From the NCBI RefSeq assembly GCF_029338275.1, contig NZ_CP119789.1, positions 868,001-932,000 on the forward strand: DNA of 64,000 nt, given 5' to 3'. Source of the DNA: Haloarcula ordinaria (lineage in GTDB: Archaea > Halobacteriota > Halobacteria > Halobacteriales > Haloarculaceae). Made by a program: the position numbers and the translations under genes. Of the stretch, positions 15,571 through 25,092 are shown piece after piece. Within the stretch, counting starts at the first letter, position 1. Each line of letters opens with the position of its first letter. The notes beneath the pieces are model-generated. The model worked only from the letters and a program-made list of their open reading frames with translations. It had not been told where the DNA came from and did not search any database.

Positions 15571-17696
15571 TGCCACTGTCGTCGGTTTTCAGTAGCGACG
15601 CCTTCGGGCGAGAAGTCCTCCGCACTCGACTCCGGGCGTTCGGCCGCTGGCTGTTCGGCGACCGGTACGGACTGGTCCTCTGGCTCGCGCTCCTGGTCAC
15701 GCTCGGGGGGACGTGGCGCATCGGCGTGTTCATCACCGACACCTACGCGACGGCGAACACGCTAGTCGCCCTCTCGCAGGGGAGCCTCGCGGTGACCGAG
15801 ATCCGTTACTCGCTGACGCTGGGTTCACAACCGGGTCTTCACCGGTTCGAGGGACTCCTCTACGGCCGGAACTACGGGCAACTAGCCGTCGCGGTGCCGT
15901 TCGTCTGGCTGCTCGAAGGGCTCTCGGTGCTCGCGGACCCCCGGTTGCTCCTCGCGGGACTGTGGTCCGGGCTCGGGCTGGTGCTTGTCGACCAGACGAG
16001 TCGGCTGCCCCACTTCGACCGCACCCGGACGCTGACTGCTGGGAGTCTCGCCGTCGCTGTCCTCTTCACCGGGACGCTCCTCACCGCGACTGACCTCCCC
16101 CGGGACCAGCTCGCCCTCGCCGCCTACCAGCTCTCGACGCTCGTCGCCGCAGCGACCGCTGGACTGGTGTTCTATCGCCTCCTCTCGCTGCTGCACGGGC
16201 GCCGAGTCGGACTCGCGGGTGGTGTCGCCCTCGGCGTGGCGACGCCCGTGGGGTTCTGGGCGACGCTTCCGAAGCGCCACACGTTCGTCGCGATGCTGAC
16301 TCTCGCGACGGTCTACGCCTTCGCGGTGAGCCGCCACCGGACCGACGGTCGCGGGGCACTCAGGGCACGCGCCGGTGCCTACGCGCTCGCCGGGTTCGTG
16401 ACCTGGACGCACGCCTTCGAGGCGCTCTTCCTCGTGGCGACGCTGGCGCTCGTCGACGTGCTGACCGCGCGGTCGAACAGCCCGCGTCGGTTGGTTGTTA
16501 TCGGACTCGCCTTGCTCGTCGCCTCGACGCCGATGCTGGCGACGAACTACGCCATCTCGGGGAACCCGGCCGAACCGCCCCGGTTGCTGCCCAATGTCGG
16601 CGGTGGTGACGTCGAATTCGTCCCCGATAACTTCCCGGGGGCTGGAGGTGAGGCGACTGGGGACGCTGGAGGCGAGAGCGCTGGCGGACCGGGTGGTGAG
16701 AGCGACGGAGCAGGCGCTGATAGTGGTGGGGGCGATGAGGCGACGGACGGCAGCGGAACGGAGTCCAGCGGCGGCACGAGCAGCAGCGCAGCGGGTAGCG
16801 GTGAGGGCTCGTCCGCCGCCGACAGCGCGACGGATGGGCAACTCCCGCTGATAACGCCAGCCATCGGGGCTGTAACGGCCGCACTCTCGAAAGCCGATAC
16901 CATCTCCGGGTTCACCGTGGGTGCCGTCGCCGACGGTGTCGGCGTGCTCGACGACCCCGAGCGACTGGCCGCTATCTTCGTCCGGAGCGGAAATCTGCCG
17001 GGCGTCAACAACGCTGCGAACGACTACGAGACCATCGACCTCGCGCTCACCGAAGCTATGCCGCTCCTAGGTGCTTTCGCCGTCTTCCCCGTTCTCCTCG
17101 GCCGACGATTACAGCGGAGGCTGGGCGACGCGAGGGCGGCTTCGGAACAACCGACGCTCCAATCACTCTCCCCCAGCACACTCTCTCCGACCCGACAGAC
17201 CGACCTGCTGGTCGCTGCGCTGGCCGTCGTCATGACCGTCATCTACCTCTCTCGGTTGCCGCTCCACAGTATGCTCACCGTGCGCTACATCCACCCGGTG
17301 GTCCCGCTGGCGGCGTACGGTGTTGCACGAATCCCGGCCGTCAGGGGCGCGGCGACCGACGCCCCGCGCTGGCTTGCCGGGTCGTACCTCTGCAGCGTCG
17401 GGCTGGGACTGCTGGTCGTCCTCGGCGGGGTTCTCGCTCTCGATTTGGCGGTCGGTGAGGCGGTCCAGTTCCACGCGCTGGCGAATCTCGCGACGGCAGC
17501 GCTCGGCGCGAGCGCCGTCGTCGGGCGGACGGTCGTTCCGGAGCGTGTCTCCGAACGGACGACTGCCCTCGGCCTGGCTCTCCCCGCCGGATTCACCACC
17601 GCGTACGTCTTCCTCGGCGCGCTCGTGTACTTCCGGTACGGGACGTACGCCTTCGACCTCGTCCGAGTGCTCGCCGGCTCGCTCCCCTCGCTCTGA
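15570..17696 (+). CDS. large polytopic membrane protein with an acidic Gly/Ser-rich loop
   Basis: A 708-aa protein with roughly a dozen hydrophobic segments (first at ~33-55; the last cluster at ~560-700). Between the two membrane halves lies a low-complexity loop at residues ~343-425, made almost only of Gly, Ser, Ala, Glu and Asp. The overall topology recalls GT-C glycosyltransferases or membrane polymer-handling proteins, but I see no diagnostic motif. It is coupled to the upstream secreted protein by a TGATG overlap. The position between archaellin and cheY suggests a motility-linked surface role. Confidence 0.7.
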   Translation: MPLSSVFSSDAFGREVLRTRLRAFGRWLFGDRYGLVLWLALLVTLGGTWRIGVFITDTYATANTLVALSQGSLAVTEIRYSLTLGSQPGLHRFEGLLYGRNYGQLAVAVPFVWLLEGLSVLADPRLLLAGLWSGLGLVLVDQTSRLPHFDRTRTLTAGSLAVAVLFTGTLLTATDLPRDQLALAAYQLSTLVAAATAGLVFYRLLSLLHGRRVGLAGGVALGVATPVGFWATLPKRHTFVAMLTLATVYAFAVSRHRTDGRGALRARAGAYALAGFVTWTHAFEALFLVATLALVDVLTARSNSPRRLVVIGLALLVASTPMLATNYAISGNPAEPPRLLPNVGGGDVEFVPDNFPGAGGEATGDAGGESAGGPGGESDGAGADSGGGDEATDGSGTESSGGTSSSAAGSGEGSSAADSATDGQLPLITPAIGAVTAALSKADTISGFTVGAVADGVGVLDDPERLAAIFVRSGNLPGVNNAANDYETIDLALTEAMPLLGAFAVFPVLLGRRLQRRLGDARAASEQPTLQSLSPSTLSPTRQTDLLVAALAVVMTVIYLSRLPLHSMLTVRYIHPVVPLAAYGVARIPAVRGAATDAPRWLAGSYLCSVGLGLLVVLGGVLALDLAVGEAVQFHALANLATAALGASAVVGRTVVPERVSERTTALGLALPAGFTTAYVFLGALVYFRYGTYAFDLVRVLAGSLPSL

Positions 17697-17803
17697 GGGT
17701 GGTCTCCAGGACCTCAATCCCCGCGCCGTCGTACGGTATCACGCACGATAATTTACGGGTCAGTTTTATCTATCTAATCTGGCTACCTTCGGATTGATAG
17801 GTC

Positions 17804-18163
17804 ATGCCCGACGTACTGATAGCCGACGACTCCGAGTTTATGCGTAACCTGCTTCGAGAGATTCTCGAGGAAGACCACACTATCGTGGGGGAGGTCGAGA
17901 ACGGCGTGGAAGCCGTCGAGGTGTACAAAGAAGAGACGCCGGACCTCGTGATGATGGACATCGTGATGCCCATCCGGGACGGCATCGAGGCGACCGACGA
18001 GATCAAGTCCGCGAACCCGAACGCCAACGTCATCATGTGCACCAGCGTCGGGCAGGAGGAGAAGATGAAAGAGGCGGTCAAGGCGGGAGCCGACGGGTAC
18101 ATCACCAAACCGTTCCAGAAGCCGAGTGTCATCGAGGCTATCGAGGACGTCGTCCCGTCATAG
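17804..18163 (+). CDS. cheY: chemotaxis response regulator CheY
   Basis: A 119-aa stand-alone receiver domain. The acidic pocket is Asp8/Asp9, the phospho-acceptor is Asp52 in MMDIVMPIRDG, the switch residue is Thr80 in IMCTSVGQ, and the invariant Lys is Lys102 in ITKPF. CheA phosphorylates it; in archaea CheY-P reaches the motor through CheF and ArlCE and sets the rotation bias. The stop is directly adjacent to the cheC start (0-nt gap), and a TTTTATCTATC TATA-like element lies about 40 nt before the ATG. Confidence 0.95.
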   Translation: MPDVLIADDSEFMRNLLREILEEDHTIVGEVENGVEAVEVYKEETPDLVMMDIVMPIRDGIEATDEIKSANPNANVIMCTSVGQEEKMKEAVKAGADGYITKPFQKPSVIEAIEDVVPS

Positions 18164-19381
18164 ATGAACGTCGACATCCAGTCGCTGGGCACGTTCAACC
18201 AGCTGGCTCACGAGGGCGCCCAGCAGGCGACGCAGTCGCTGGCGCAGATGACGGGTATCGACGCGTCCGTCGACGTGACCAAGATAACGCTCGTCGACCG
18301 GACGGACGTCGGCGAGTCGCTCGTCGGCCAGGAGTTCGTCGGCGTCCAGTTCGACTTCGACGGGGTCCTCGAGGGCGACACCGTGCTGGTCTTCGATACC
18401 GACTCCGCGGACACGCTGGTCGAGGCGCTGATGCCCGGCGGGAGCGACGACGAGGCGATGGCCCGGAGCGGCGTCGAGGAGGTCGGCAACATCATGATGA
18501 GCGGCTTCATCGACGGGTGGGCCGACTACCTGGAGGCCGCCATCGAGCACTCGCCGCCGACGTACATCGAGAAGGCCGGCAAGGACGTGCTCCCGGAGGC
18601 ACGCCACCCGGACGACCACCAGCAAGTGTTCGTCTTCAAGTCGGAGATAGAGTGGGTCGGTGAGTCGGTCAACTTCTACATCTACATGCTCCCGGAGTAC
18701 GAGGCGTTCGCGGAGGTGATGACCGAACACGCCGACACCGAGGGCGACGCCATCCCCATCGACAAGCTGCACACGTTCAACGAGATGACGACCAGCGGGA
18801 CCCAGAAGGCCGCCGACAACGTCGAGATGATGACCGGTATCCCGACCGAGGCCGAGGTGAGCCAGATCAGTTTCGCGCCCATCACCGACGTCCCCAAACA
18901 GGTCGGCACCGACACCTACGTCGGGACCGTCGTCGAGTTCACCGGCGTGCCGAGCGGATATCTGCTGGTGCTGTTCGACGAGATGTCTGCTATCAACGTC
19001 GCCGAGGCGATGATGCCCATCGAGATGGACGGCGACGAGCTGACCGCCCAGCACGAATCGGCGATCGAAGAACTCGGGAACATCATGACCAGCGGTTTCG
19101 TCGACGGCTGGGCGAACGTGCTGCAGACGTCGGTGGACCACACCCCGCCGCGGCTGGTCCACGACATGGGCCGGTCCATCATGGACCCGCTGGCTGCGCA
19201 GGTCGGCCAGTACCAGGAACACGCCTTCATCATCGACTCGAAGATGAAGACCGACGACATCGAGTTCGAGGCCGAGATTCACGCGCTGCCAAACGAGCAG
19301 GAACTGCGACAGGCACTCGACGACCTGGACGTCGACCGAGCGGACGAGACCGACGCGAACGTCGAGCAAATCTTCGAATAA
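18164..19381 (+). CDS. cheC: two-module CheC-type CheY phosphatase
   Basis: A 405-aa protein holding two tandem CheC modules. Each has the family's E-x2-N motif: GVEEVGNIMMSGFIDGW near residue 105 and AIEELGNIMTSGFVDGW near residue 305. CheC proteins dephosphorylate CheY-P and bind CheD in adaptation. Most bacterial CheC proteins have one module of about 200 aa; the doubled form is seen in haloarchaea. Its stop shares a base with the cheD start, which supports CheC-CheD partnership. Confidence 0.92.
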   Translation: MNVDIQSLGTFNQLAHEGAQQATQSLAQMTGIDASVDVTKITLVDRTDVGESLVGQEFVGVQFDFDGVLEGDTVLVFDTDSADTLVEALMPGGSDDEAMARSGVEEVGNIMMSGFIDGWADYLEAAIEHSPPTYIEKAGKDVLPEARHPDDHQQVFVFKSEIEWVGESVNFYIYMLPEYEAFAEVMTEHADTEGDAIPIDKLHTFNEMTTSGTQKAADNVEMMTGIPTEAEVSQISFAPITDVPKQVGTDTYVGTVVEFTGVPSGYLLVLFDEMSAINVAEAMMPIEMDGDELTAQHESAIEELGNIMTSGFVDGWANVLQTSVDHTPPRLVHDMGRSIMDPLAAQVGQYQEHAFIIDSKMKTDDIEFEAEIHALPNEQELRQALDDLDVDRADETDANVEQIFE

Positions 19382-19905
19382 TGAAGGTCTACGACGGGAG
19401 TCAGTCGACCGACGACGAGCAGACGGCGGAGCCCGAACGCATCAAGGTCGGCATCGCCGAGTACAAGACGACGACCGACGACGCCGTCCTGACGACCAGC
19501 GGCCTCGGCTCGTGCATCGGCGTCGGCATCTACGACGAGGTCTCGGGTGTCGCCGGCCTCGTCCACGTGATGCTGCCGACGGCCGACGACATCGACGACG
19601 GCAACCGGGCGAAGTTCGCGGATTCCGGCGTCGAGGCGCTGGTCGAGGCGCTCGAAGCTGCCGGCGGGAGCAGGCGGTCGATGCGGGCGAAAATCGCGGG
19701 CGGTAGCGACATGCTCGACTTCTCGGAGAGCGGCTCCTCTATCGGCGCCCGCAACGCGAAACAGGTCAGAGCGACCCTCGAGGAGTTCGGCATCCCGCTG
19801 GAGGGCGAGGACGTCGGCGGCGACCATGGCCGCTCGCTCAAACTCGACGCAGGTACCGGCGACCTCGTGGTCAAGAGCGCGAACGCGGAATCGACTACGC
19901 TGTGA
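19381..19905 (+). CDS. cheD: chemoreceptor glutamine deamidase CheD
   Basis: A 174-aa CheD. The catalytic Cys45 lies in GLGSCIGVGIYD and the His62 in GLVHVMLP; the Gly-rich IAGGSDM and GARNAKQV segments complete the CNF1-like fold. CheD deamidates transducer glutamines and is regulated by binding CheC and CheY-P. The ATG shares one base with the cheC stop, giving a tight cheY-cheC-cheD operon. The first 20 residues are an acidic extension. Confidence 0.95.
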   Translation: MKVYDGSQSTDDEQTAEPERIKVGIAEYKTTTDDAVLTTSGLGSCIGVGIYDEVSGVAGLVHVMLPTADDIDDGNRAKFADSGVEALVEALEAAGGSRRSMRAKIAGGSDMLDFSESGSSIGARNAKQVRATLEEFGIPLEGEDVGGDHGRSLKLDAGTGDLVVKSANAESTTL

Positions 19906-20034
19906 CGGCCCCGACACATCCACGAAGCCCTGGCTGTCACGGTGGCCGTCTGACGGACGGCAGTCGGGCGTCTGCCGGCCACGCGGACTCCTGAGACAAA
20001 TTTCTACTGTAGTTCTCTGGAATTATATTTGGGC

Positions 20035-20098
20035 CGGAAAATTCATGCTGGTAGCGTAAAATCAACCCAAAAAACGGAGAAAACTATGTTTTATTATC
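20035..20098 (+). promoter_or_regulatory. arlCE promoter region with two motifs shared with the winged-helix gene promoter
   Basis: CGGAAAATTCATG (20035-20047) and GTTTTATTATC (20088-20098) lie in the AT-rich 250-bp space before arlCE. Nearly the same CGGAAAAATTCATG and the identical GTTTTATTATC occur next to each other at 12764-12787, before the winged-helix regulator gene. A TATA role for TTTTATTATC or for ATTATATTT (20021-20030) is likely. Confidence 0.4.
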
Positions 20099-20155
20099 AA
20101 CTGTGATACGCTAGAGGGAACATTCAAGGGTGTCTGAAGCCATCACTTACAAACG

Positions 20156-21772
20156 ATGAGTAGTCTCGCTCTCGTCCCGGCCCTCGCAACCGTCCCGACG
20201 GAGGTGGTTGCACTCGCACCCGCGCTGCTAGTGTTGCTCTCGGGTGGGCTCGTCGGCATGAGCATCAAGAACATGTTCGACTCGATTATGTCGGGCGACG
20301 AGAGCGAGGACGACAACGACGGAGACGGCGGTGGGATGGCAGACGGTGGCGGCCTGATGGCCGAAGAAGGCGGCGGAGGTGACGACCTCGGCGGCCTCGG
20401 TGGCCTCGACGATGGCGACGACATGGGCGGGTTCGGCGACGACGAGTTCGGGGAGATGGAAGACGCCACCGGCCCCGACACCGACGAACTGGAACACCGC
20501 CTGGACGAACTGGAGAACGAGGTCGGCTCGCTGTCCTCGACGGTCAACACCGTCCGGACCGAGAACGAGAGCATCTCCGAGTCCGTCGAGGAGGTCGAGG
20601 AGAACGTCAGGAAACTGCTCGACATCTACGAGATGGTCACGCGCGGCGTCAACCCCTTCGCCGACGACGTCGACGGCGGCATGGGTGGCGGCGGTATGGG
20701 CGGTGGCGGCGGGTCGTTCGGCCTGTTCGACGACGACGGCGGCGACGACGGTGGCGACGACCTCGACGAGGATGTCGCCAACGCCGACGCCGAGGGCTTC
20801 TTCGACGAGGACCTGTCCGAGGGCTCCGGCGGCGGCATGTCGATGGACGACGGGGGTGTCGATGACGTATTCCCGGACGACGGCGACAGCGGCGGCGGTT
20901 TCGAGGACGACGGCGGGTCGTTCGACGAGGACTTCGAGGGCGACTTCGACGACGATCTGGAGGACGATGGCATGAGTATGGACGACGGCATGAGCATGGA
21001 CGACGACGGCGACGACAGCGACGGTGGCAAGTCGTTCGCCGAACTGAAAGACGAGTACGAGTCCGGCGACGCCGAGTGGGCCGACGAGGACGAGGAATCG
21101 TCGGCCGACGCCGGCGAGACGGTCGAGGACGACGAGGACGACCTCTTCGACGATGGCGACGACGCGTTCGACGAGAGCGGCGACGGCCTCGAAGACGACG
21201 ACCTCTTCGACGAGGTCATCGAGGACGACGCCGACGCGGGCGCCGAATCCGACGAGACTGGCCTCGAACCGGAACCGACCACCGACCCGGAACCCGAGCC
21301 GACCGCACAACCGGAGCCGGAAACCGTCGCCGAACCGGCGCCGACGACTGACTCGGAACCCGAGACAACCGCCGACCCGGAACCGACGGCGTCGACGGAC
21401 ACCGAGGCCGATGCGTCGGCGGACGCCGGCGAGGGCAAGCCCTACCTGGCGTCGATGCCGGAGGACTTCGCTGCCGACCTGATAATCGTCGAGTGGCTCG
21501 AGTACCTCGTCCAGCAGACGGGGTACCGTGAGACGGCCCGGGCCCTCGACTACTACGAGACGATCGGGTGGATCGACGAGTCCGTCGCCGACCAGCTCAA
21601 AGACTACCTCCGCGGGTTCGACGACATCGACGACACCGGCGGCGGACTCACCATCGATCACCACACCGAGAGCCTCCACTACATCTCGCAGCTCGACGAG
21701 GACAGCGGCCCGGAGGCCGTCGCGCTCTCGAAACTGGTGGGCGGGGGTGGTGCCGATGGGCTTCAGCGTTAG
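20156..21772 (+). CDS. arlCE: archaellum switch-complex protein ArlCE (fused)
   Basis: A 538-aa fused ArlC/ArlE protein. It begins with one membrane helix (VALAPALLVLLSGGLVGMSI), which is followed by a long Asp/Gly/Glu-rich region (~48-430) holding a coiled-coil segment (DELEHRLDELENEVGSLSS). The conserved FlaCE domain is near the C-terminus (YLASMPEDFAADLIIVEWL, then TGYRETARALDYYETIGWI). In haloarchaea ArlCE binds CheF and forms the cytoplasmic ring that receives the CheY-P signal. The long acidic stretch has repeated SMDDG and EPEPT tracts. It is the first gene of the motor operon; arlF starts 17 nt before its stop. Confidence 0.9.
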   Translation: MSSLALVPALATVPTEVVALAPALLVLLSGGLVGMSIKNMFDSIMSGDESEDDNDGDGGGMADGGGLMAEEGGGGDDLGGLGGLDDGDDMGGFGDDEFGEMEDATGPDTDELEHRLDELENEVGSLSSTVNTVRTENESISESVEEVEENVRKLLDIYEMVTRGVNPFADDVDGGMGGGGMGGGGGSFGLFDDDGGDDGGDDLDEDVANADAEGFFDEDLSEGSGGGMSMDDGGVDDVFPDDGDSGGGFEDDGGSFDEDFEGDFDDDLEDDGMSMDDGMSMDDDGDDSDGGKSFAELKDEYESGDAEWADEDEESSADAGETVEDDEDDLFDDGDDAFDESGDGLEDDDLFDEVIEDDADAGAESDETGLEPEPTTDPEPEPTAQPEPETVAEPAPTTDSEPETTADPEPTASTDTEADASADAGEGKPYLASMPEDFAADLIIVEWLEYLVQQTGYRETARALDYYETIGWIDESVADQLKDYLRGFDDIDDTGGGLTIDHHTESLHYISQLDEDSGPEAVALSKLVGGGGADGLQR

Positions 21773-22190
21773 TGGCTCGGCGGCCATCATCTTCCTCGCC
21801 GCGTTCATCGGCTTCGGGATGTTCTACTCGGCGTCGGCCAACAGCCTCGAACAGATATCCGACGCCCGCGACGACCAGCGAGACACGCTGCTCGAACAGC
21901 AGAACACCGACATCACCGTGACCGACGTGGCCTACGACCCTGACACCGACACGCTCGATCTCACCGTCGAGAACACGGGCTCGACCGAACTCGCGGTCAG
22001 CGATGTGGACGTCCTCGTGGACAACGAGTACCAGTCGGGCTACCAGACGGCCGTCGACGGCGACACCGAGACGGACCTCTGGGTGGCCCAGACGACGCTC
22101 GAGATAACCGTGACCGGCCTCACCGCGCAGCCTGACCGCGTGAAACTCGTCACGGGGCCCGGCATCGAATCGACGCAGGAGGTGCCCTGA
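21756..22190 (+). CDS. arlF: archaellum stator protein ArlF
   Basis: A 144-aa protein with an N-terminal helix (GSAAIIFLAAFIGFGMFY) followed by an immunoglobulin-like beta domain (ITVTDVAYDPDTDTLDLTVE, then NTGSTELAVSDVDVLVD). With ArlG, ArlF anchors the archaellum to the S-layer as the stator. The ATG at 21756 lies inside the end of arlCE in another frame; the longer upstream frame is only shadow. It is separated by one base from arlG. Confidence 0.85.
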   Translation: MGFSVSGSAAIIFLAAFIGFGMFYSASANSLEQISDARDDQRDTLLEQQNTDITVTDVAYDPDTDTLDLTVENTGSTELAVSDVDVLVDNEYQSGYQTAVDGDTETDLWVAQTTLEITVTGLTAQPDRVKLVTGPGIESTQEVP

Positions 22191-22191
22191 G

Positions 22192-22647
22192 ATGGCGAGC
22201 GTCTCGGCCTCCCACCTCATCATCTTCATCGCGTCGATGATGATCGCCGCCAGCGTCGCGGGCGTGTTCACCGACAGCGTCGGCCAGTTGAGCAACGCCC
22301 TGTCCGAACAGGGGTTAGACGTCAGCAGCGACGTCCGGACCGACGTCGAGGTCATCTCCGACGCCGGCAGTTCGGAGATATACGACAGCGGCACGGAGAA
22401 CATCACGATACACATCAAGAACACCGGAACAGAACGGCTCGCACCGGTACCCGACCAGATGGATCTCTTCGTCAACGGGACCTTCGTCACCGCCTACGAG
22501 GTGACGCTGGAGCCCAACGGCGGGAACGCCTGGAACCCGGGTGACGTGGTCCGCGTCGAGATATCAGTGCCGGGGCTGTCGACCGGTGACCACCGCGTCA
22601 AGGTCATCGTCAACGGCGACGAGGAGGTGTTCGAGTTCAACCGATGA
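22192..22647 (+). CDS. arlG: archaellum stator protein ArlG
   Basis: A 151-aa protein with an N-terminal pilin-like helix ([20 protein letters not shown]) and a beta-rich external domain related to that of ArlF ([16 protein letters not shown], then [18 protein letters not shown]). ArlG forms filaments in the pseudoperiplasm and is capped by ArlF. It has two N-X-T sequons (ENIT and VNGT), so N-glycosylation is possible. The stop overlaps the arlH start by 4 nt. Confidence 0.87.
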   Translation: MASVSASHLIIFIASMMIAASVAGVFTDSVGQLSNALSEQGLDVSSDVRTDVEVISDAGSSEIYDSGTENITIHIKNTGTERLAPVPDQMDLFVNGTFVTAYEVTLEPNGGNAWNPGDVVRVEISVPGLSTGDHRVKVIVNGDEEVFEFNR

Positions 22648-23405
22648 GCCTCGCAAGCACGGACCTGTTCTCGCTGGGCCTGGACGACCACGACCGGCTG
22701 AACAAGGAACTTGGCGGCGGTATCCCGCCCGGCAGCATCATCCTCGTCGAGGGCGACTACGGGGCCGGGAAGTCGGCCCTGAGCCAGCGCTTCTCCTACG
22801 GCCTGTGTGAGGAGGGCCACGAGGTGACCTACCTCTCGACCGAGCTGACGGTGGGGAGCTTCCTGGACCAGATGCACTCGCTGTCCTACGACATGGTCGA
22901 CCACATCTTAGACGAGCAGGTGCTCTTCCTGCACGCCGACATCGGGGACTCGAACACGTTCTCGGGCAGCAACGACGAGGAGGACCGCAAGGAACTGCTC
23001 CGCCGGCTGATGGAGGCGGAGGTGATGTGGAACAGCGACGTCGTCGTCATCGACACGTTCGACGCCATCCTCCGGAACGACCCCAAGTTCGAGGCGCTCG
23101 TCAGGCAGAACGACGAGCGCCAGGCCGCTCTGGAGATCATCTCCTTTTTCAGGGACGTCATCTCCCAGGGCAAGTGCATCATGCTGACGGTGGACCCCTC
23201 GACGCTCGACGAGGAGGCCATCGGGCCGTTCCGGGCCATCGCGGACGTCTTCATCGAACTGGAGATGATCGAGGTGGGCAACGACGTCCGCCGCCAGATC
23301 AACGTCCTGCGCTTTGCCGGGATGGGTGAACAGGTCGGCGACACGATCGGCTTTTCCGTTCGTTCGGGGACTGGCATCGTCATCGAATCACGGAGCGTTG
23401 CCTAG
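22644..23405 (+). CDS. arlH: archaellum ATP-binding regulator ArlH
   Basis: A 253-aa KaiC-like protein of the archaellum core. Walker A is GDYGAGKS at residues 37-44, and a Walker B segment [11 protein letters not shown] lies at about 130-140. ArlH binds ATP and docks under ArlI in the motor, probably governing assembly and switching. It overlaps arlG by 4 nt (ATGA) and is 14 nt from arlI, so the order G-H-I is cotranscribed. It is similar in fold to the KaiC-like ATPase at 11.9 kb. Confidence 0.93.
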   Translation: MSLASTDLFSLGLDDHDRLNKELGGGIPPGSIILVEGDYGAGKSALSQRFSYGLCEEGHEVTYLSTELTVGSFLDQMHSLSYDMVDHILDEQVLFLHADIGDSNTFSGSNDEEDRKELLRRLMEAEVMWNSDVVVIDTFDAILRNDPKFEALVRQNDERQAALEIISFFRDVISQGKCIMLTVDPSTLDEEAIGPFRAIADVFIELEMIEVGNDVRRQINVLRFAGMGEQVGDTIGFSVRSGTGIVIESRSVA

Positions 23406-23419
23406 AGGTGACTTAAGAT

Positions 23420-25090
23420 ATGACAGACCACGGTCGTGCGAAACCCTCCGACGAACTGCGACAGATGGCCGCCCGGCGCCCACACCTGCGGGACCACCTG
23501 AAGAAGTTCAAGCAGATCACTGGGGAGTTCCCGATGCTCATCGAGGAGGCCGACGACGACTACGAGTCCGACCGCCCGAACGTCCTCTACCCGGTCGGCG
23601 GCCCCATCTTCTGTCACATCTACGGCGACGTCGGCCAGGACATGAAGTACTACGCCATCGAACCGGAGCTCGACCAGGACGAGGGCGTCGTCTTCGACAA
23701 GGTCCGTAACCGCCTCCTCCAGAAGAGCGTCAACAAGCCCGCCCCGGAGAGCGAGGCCGAGTACGACGACCGCATCGAGGAGCTCCTCCAGGAGACCACG
23801 AAGGTCCGCGACGAGGACGCCGACAGCGGGGTGCTGACTCGCCTGTCGAACCTGACCGACGTCACCAGCGTCGAGGTGACCCAGGAGACCTACGAGAACA
23901 TCCTCTATCGCCTCAATCGCGACATCGTCGGCCTGGGCCCGCTCGAACCGGTCATGCGCGACCCGGCCAACGAGGACATCCACGTCATCGGTCGCAGCGA
24001 GTGTCACGTCGACCACGGCGTCTACGGGATGCTAGAGACCACCGTCGAGTGGGAGTCCGAGCAGGCGTTCGACCAGTGGCTGCGCAACATGGGCGAACGC
24101 ATCGGCGACCCGGTCTCCGACTCCGACCCAATCGTCGACTCGACGCTGCCCGACGGGTCGCGGCTCAACCTCATCTACTCCGACGACGTGAGCCTCAAGG
24201 GCCCCTCGCTGACCATCCGGCAGGGCGACGAGATTCCGCTCTCCATCTTCCAGATCACGAAGTGGGCGACGCTGTCGCCGGAACTGGCGGCGTACCTCTG
24301 GCTCTGTCTGGAGAACGAACAGACCGTCTTCGTCGTCGGGGAGACGGCGTCAGGGAAGACGACGACGCTGAACGCCATCACCTCGTTCATCCCCGACGAC
24401 TCGAAGATCTACACCGCGGAGGACACCGCCGAGGTGCTGCCCCCGCACAACACCTGGCAGCAACTGCTCACCAGAGAGGGCGAAGAGGGGACGAGCATCG
24501 ACATGTTCGACCTGGTCGCCGCGGCACTGCGGTCGCGCCCCGACTACATCATCGTGGGCGAGGTCCGTGGCGAGGAGGGGCGGATGGCCTTCCAGGCCGC
24601 CCAGACCGGGCACCCGGTGATGCTGACCTTCCACGCGAGCGACATCGTCTCGATGATCCAGCGCTTCACCGGCGAACCCATCAACGTCCCCGAGACGTTC
24701 ATGGACGTCGCCGACGTGGCGCTGTTCCAGAACCGGGTCAAGCAGGGCGACCAGGTCCTGCGCCGGGTCACGAGCGTCCAGGAGATAGAGGGCTACTCCA
24801 AGGAGATGGACGGGGTCGTCACCCGCCAGGCGTTCAACTGGGACCCCGTCGAGGACGAGATCGTCTTCCAGGGGATGAACAACTCCTACGTCTTAGAGGA
24901 GCAGATCGCGACGCTGCTCGGCTACGAGGACACGCGTGACATCTACGACGACCTGCAGTTCCGCGCGAACCTCATCGAACGCGCTATCCAGGAGGGCATC
25001 CTGGGGTACCACGAGGTCAACGACTTCATCTCCGACTTCCAGCGCGACGGTATCGAGGGCATCCCGTTCAACGTCGCCCGGCCGGAGTAA
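23420..25090 (+). CDS. arlI: archaellum motor ATPase ArlI
   Basis: A 556-aa type II/IV secretion superfamily ATPase. The N-terminal third is specific to archaella. Then come the NTD2 segment DPANEDIHVIGRSECHVDHG, Walker A VGETASGKTTT near residue 310-320, the Asp box YTAEDTAEV and a Walker B region DYIIVGEVRGEEG. The His box is VMLTFHASDIVSM. The hexamer powers assembly and rotation of the filament. It follows arlH closely and is 2 nt before arlJ. Confidence 0.95.
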   Translation: MTDHGRAKPSDELRQMAARRPHLRDHLKKFKQITGEFPMLIEEADDDYESDRPNVLYPVGGPIFCHIYGDVGQDMKYYAIEPELDQDEGVVFDKVRNRLLQKSVNKPAPESEAEYDDRIEELLQETTKVRDEDADSGVLTRLSNLTDVTSVEVTQETYENILYRLNRDIVGLGPLEPVMRDPANEDIHVIGRSECHVDHGVYGMLETTVEWESEQAFDQWLRNMGERIGDPVSDSDPIVDSTLPDGSRLNLIYSDDVSLKGPSLTIRQGDEIPLSIFQITKWATLSPELAAYLWLCLENEQTVFVVGETASGKTTTLNAITSFIPDDSKIYTAEDTAEVLPPHNTWQQLLTREGEEGTSIDMFDLVAAALRSRPDYIIVGEVRGEEGRMAFQAAQTGHPVMLTFHASDIVSMIQRFTGEPINVPETFMDVADVALFQNRVKQGDQVLRRVTSVQEIEGYSKEMDGVVTRQAFNWDPVEDEIVFQGMNNSYVLEEQIATLLGYEDTRDIYDDLQFRANLIERAIQEGILGYHEVNDFISDFQRDGIEGIPFNVARPE

Positions 25091-25092
25091 CG

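Noticed and set aside
20228-21808. Minus-strand open frame of 526 codons
   Set aside because: It is antisense to arlCE. The acidic repeats of arlCE produce a Val/Arg-rich shadow; no family pattern is seen.
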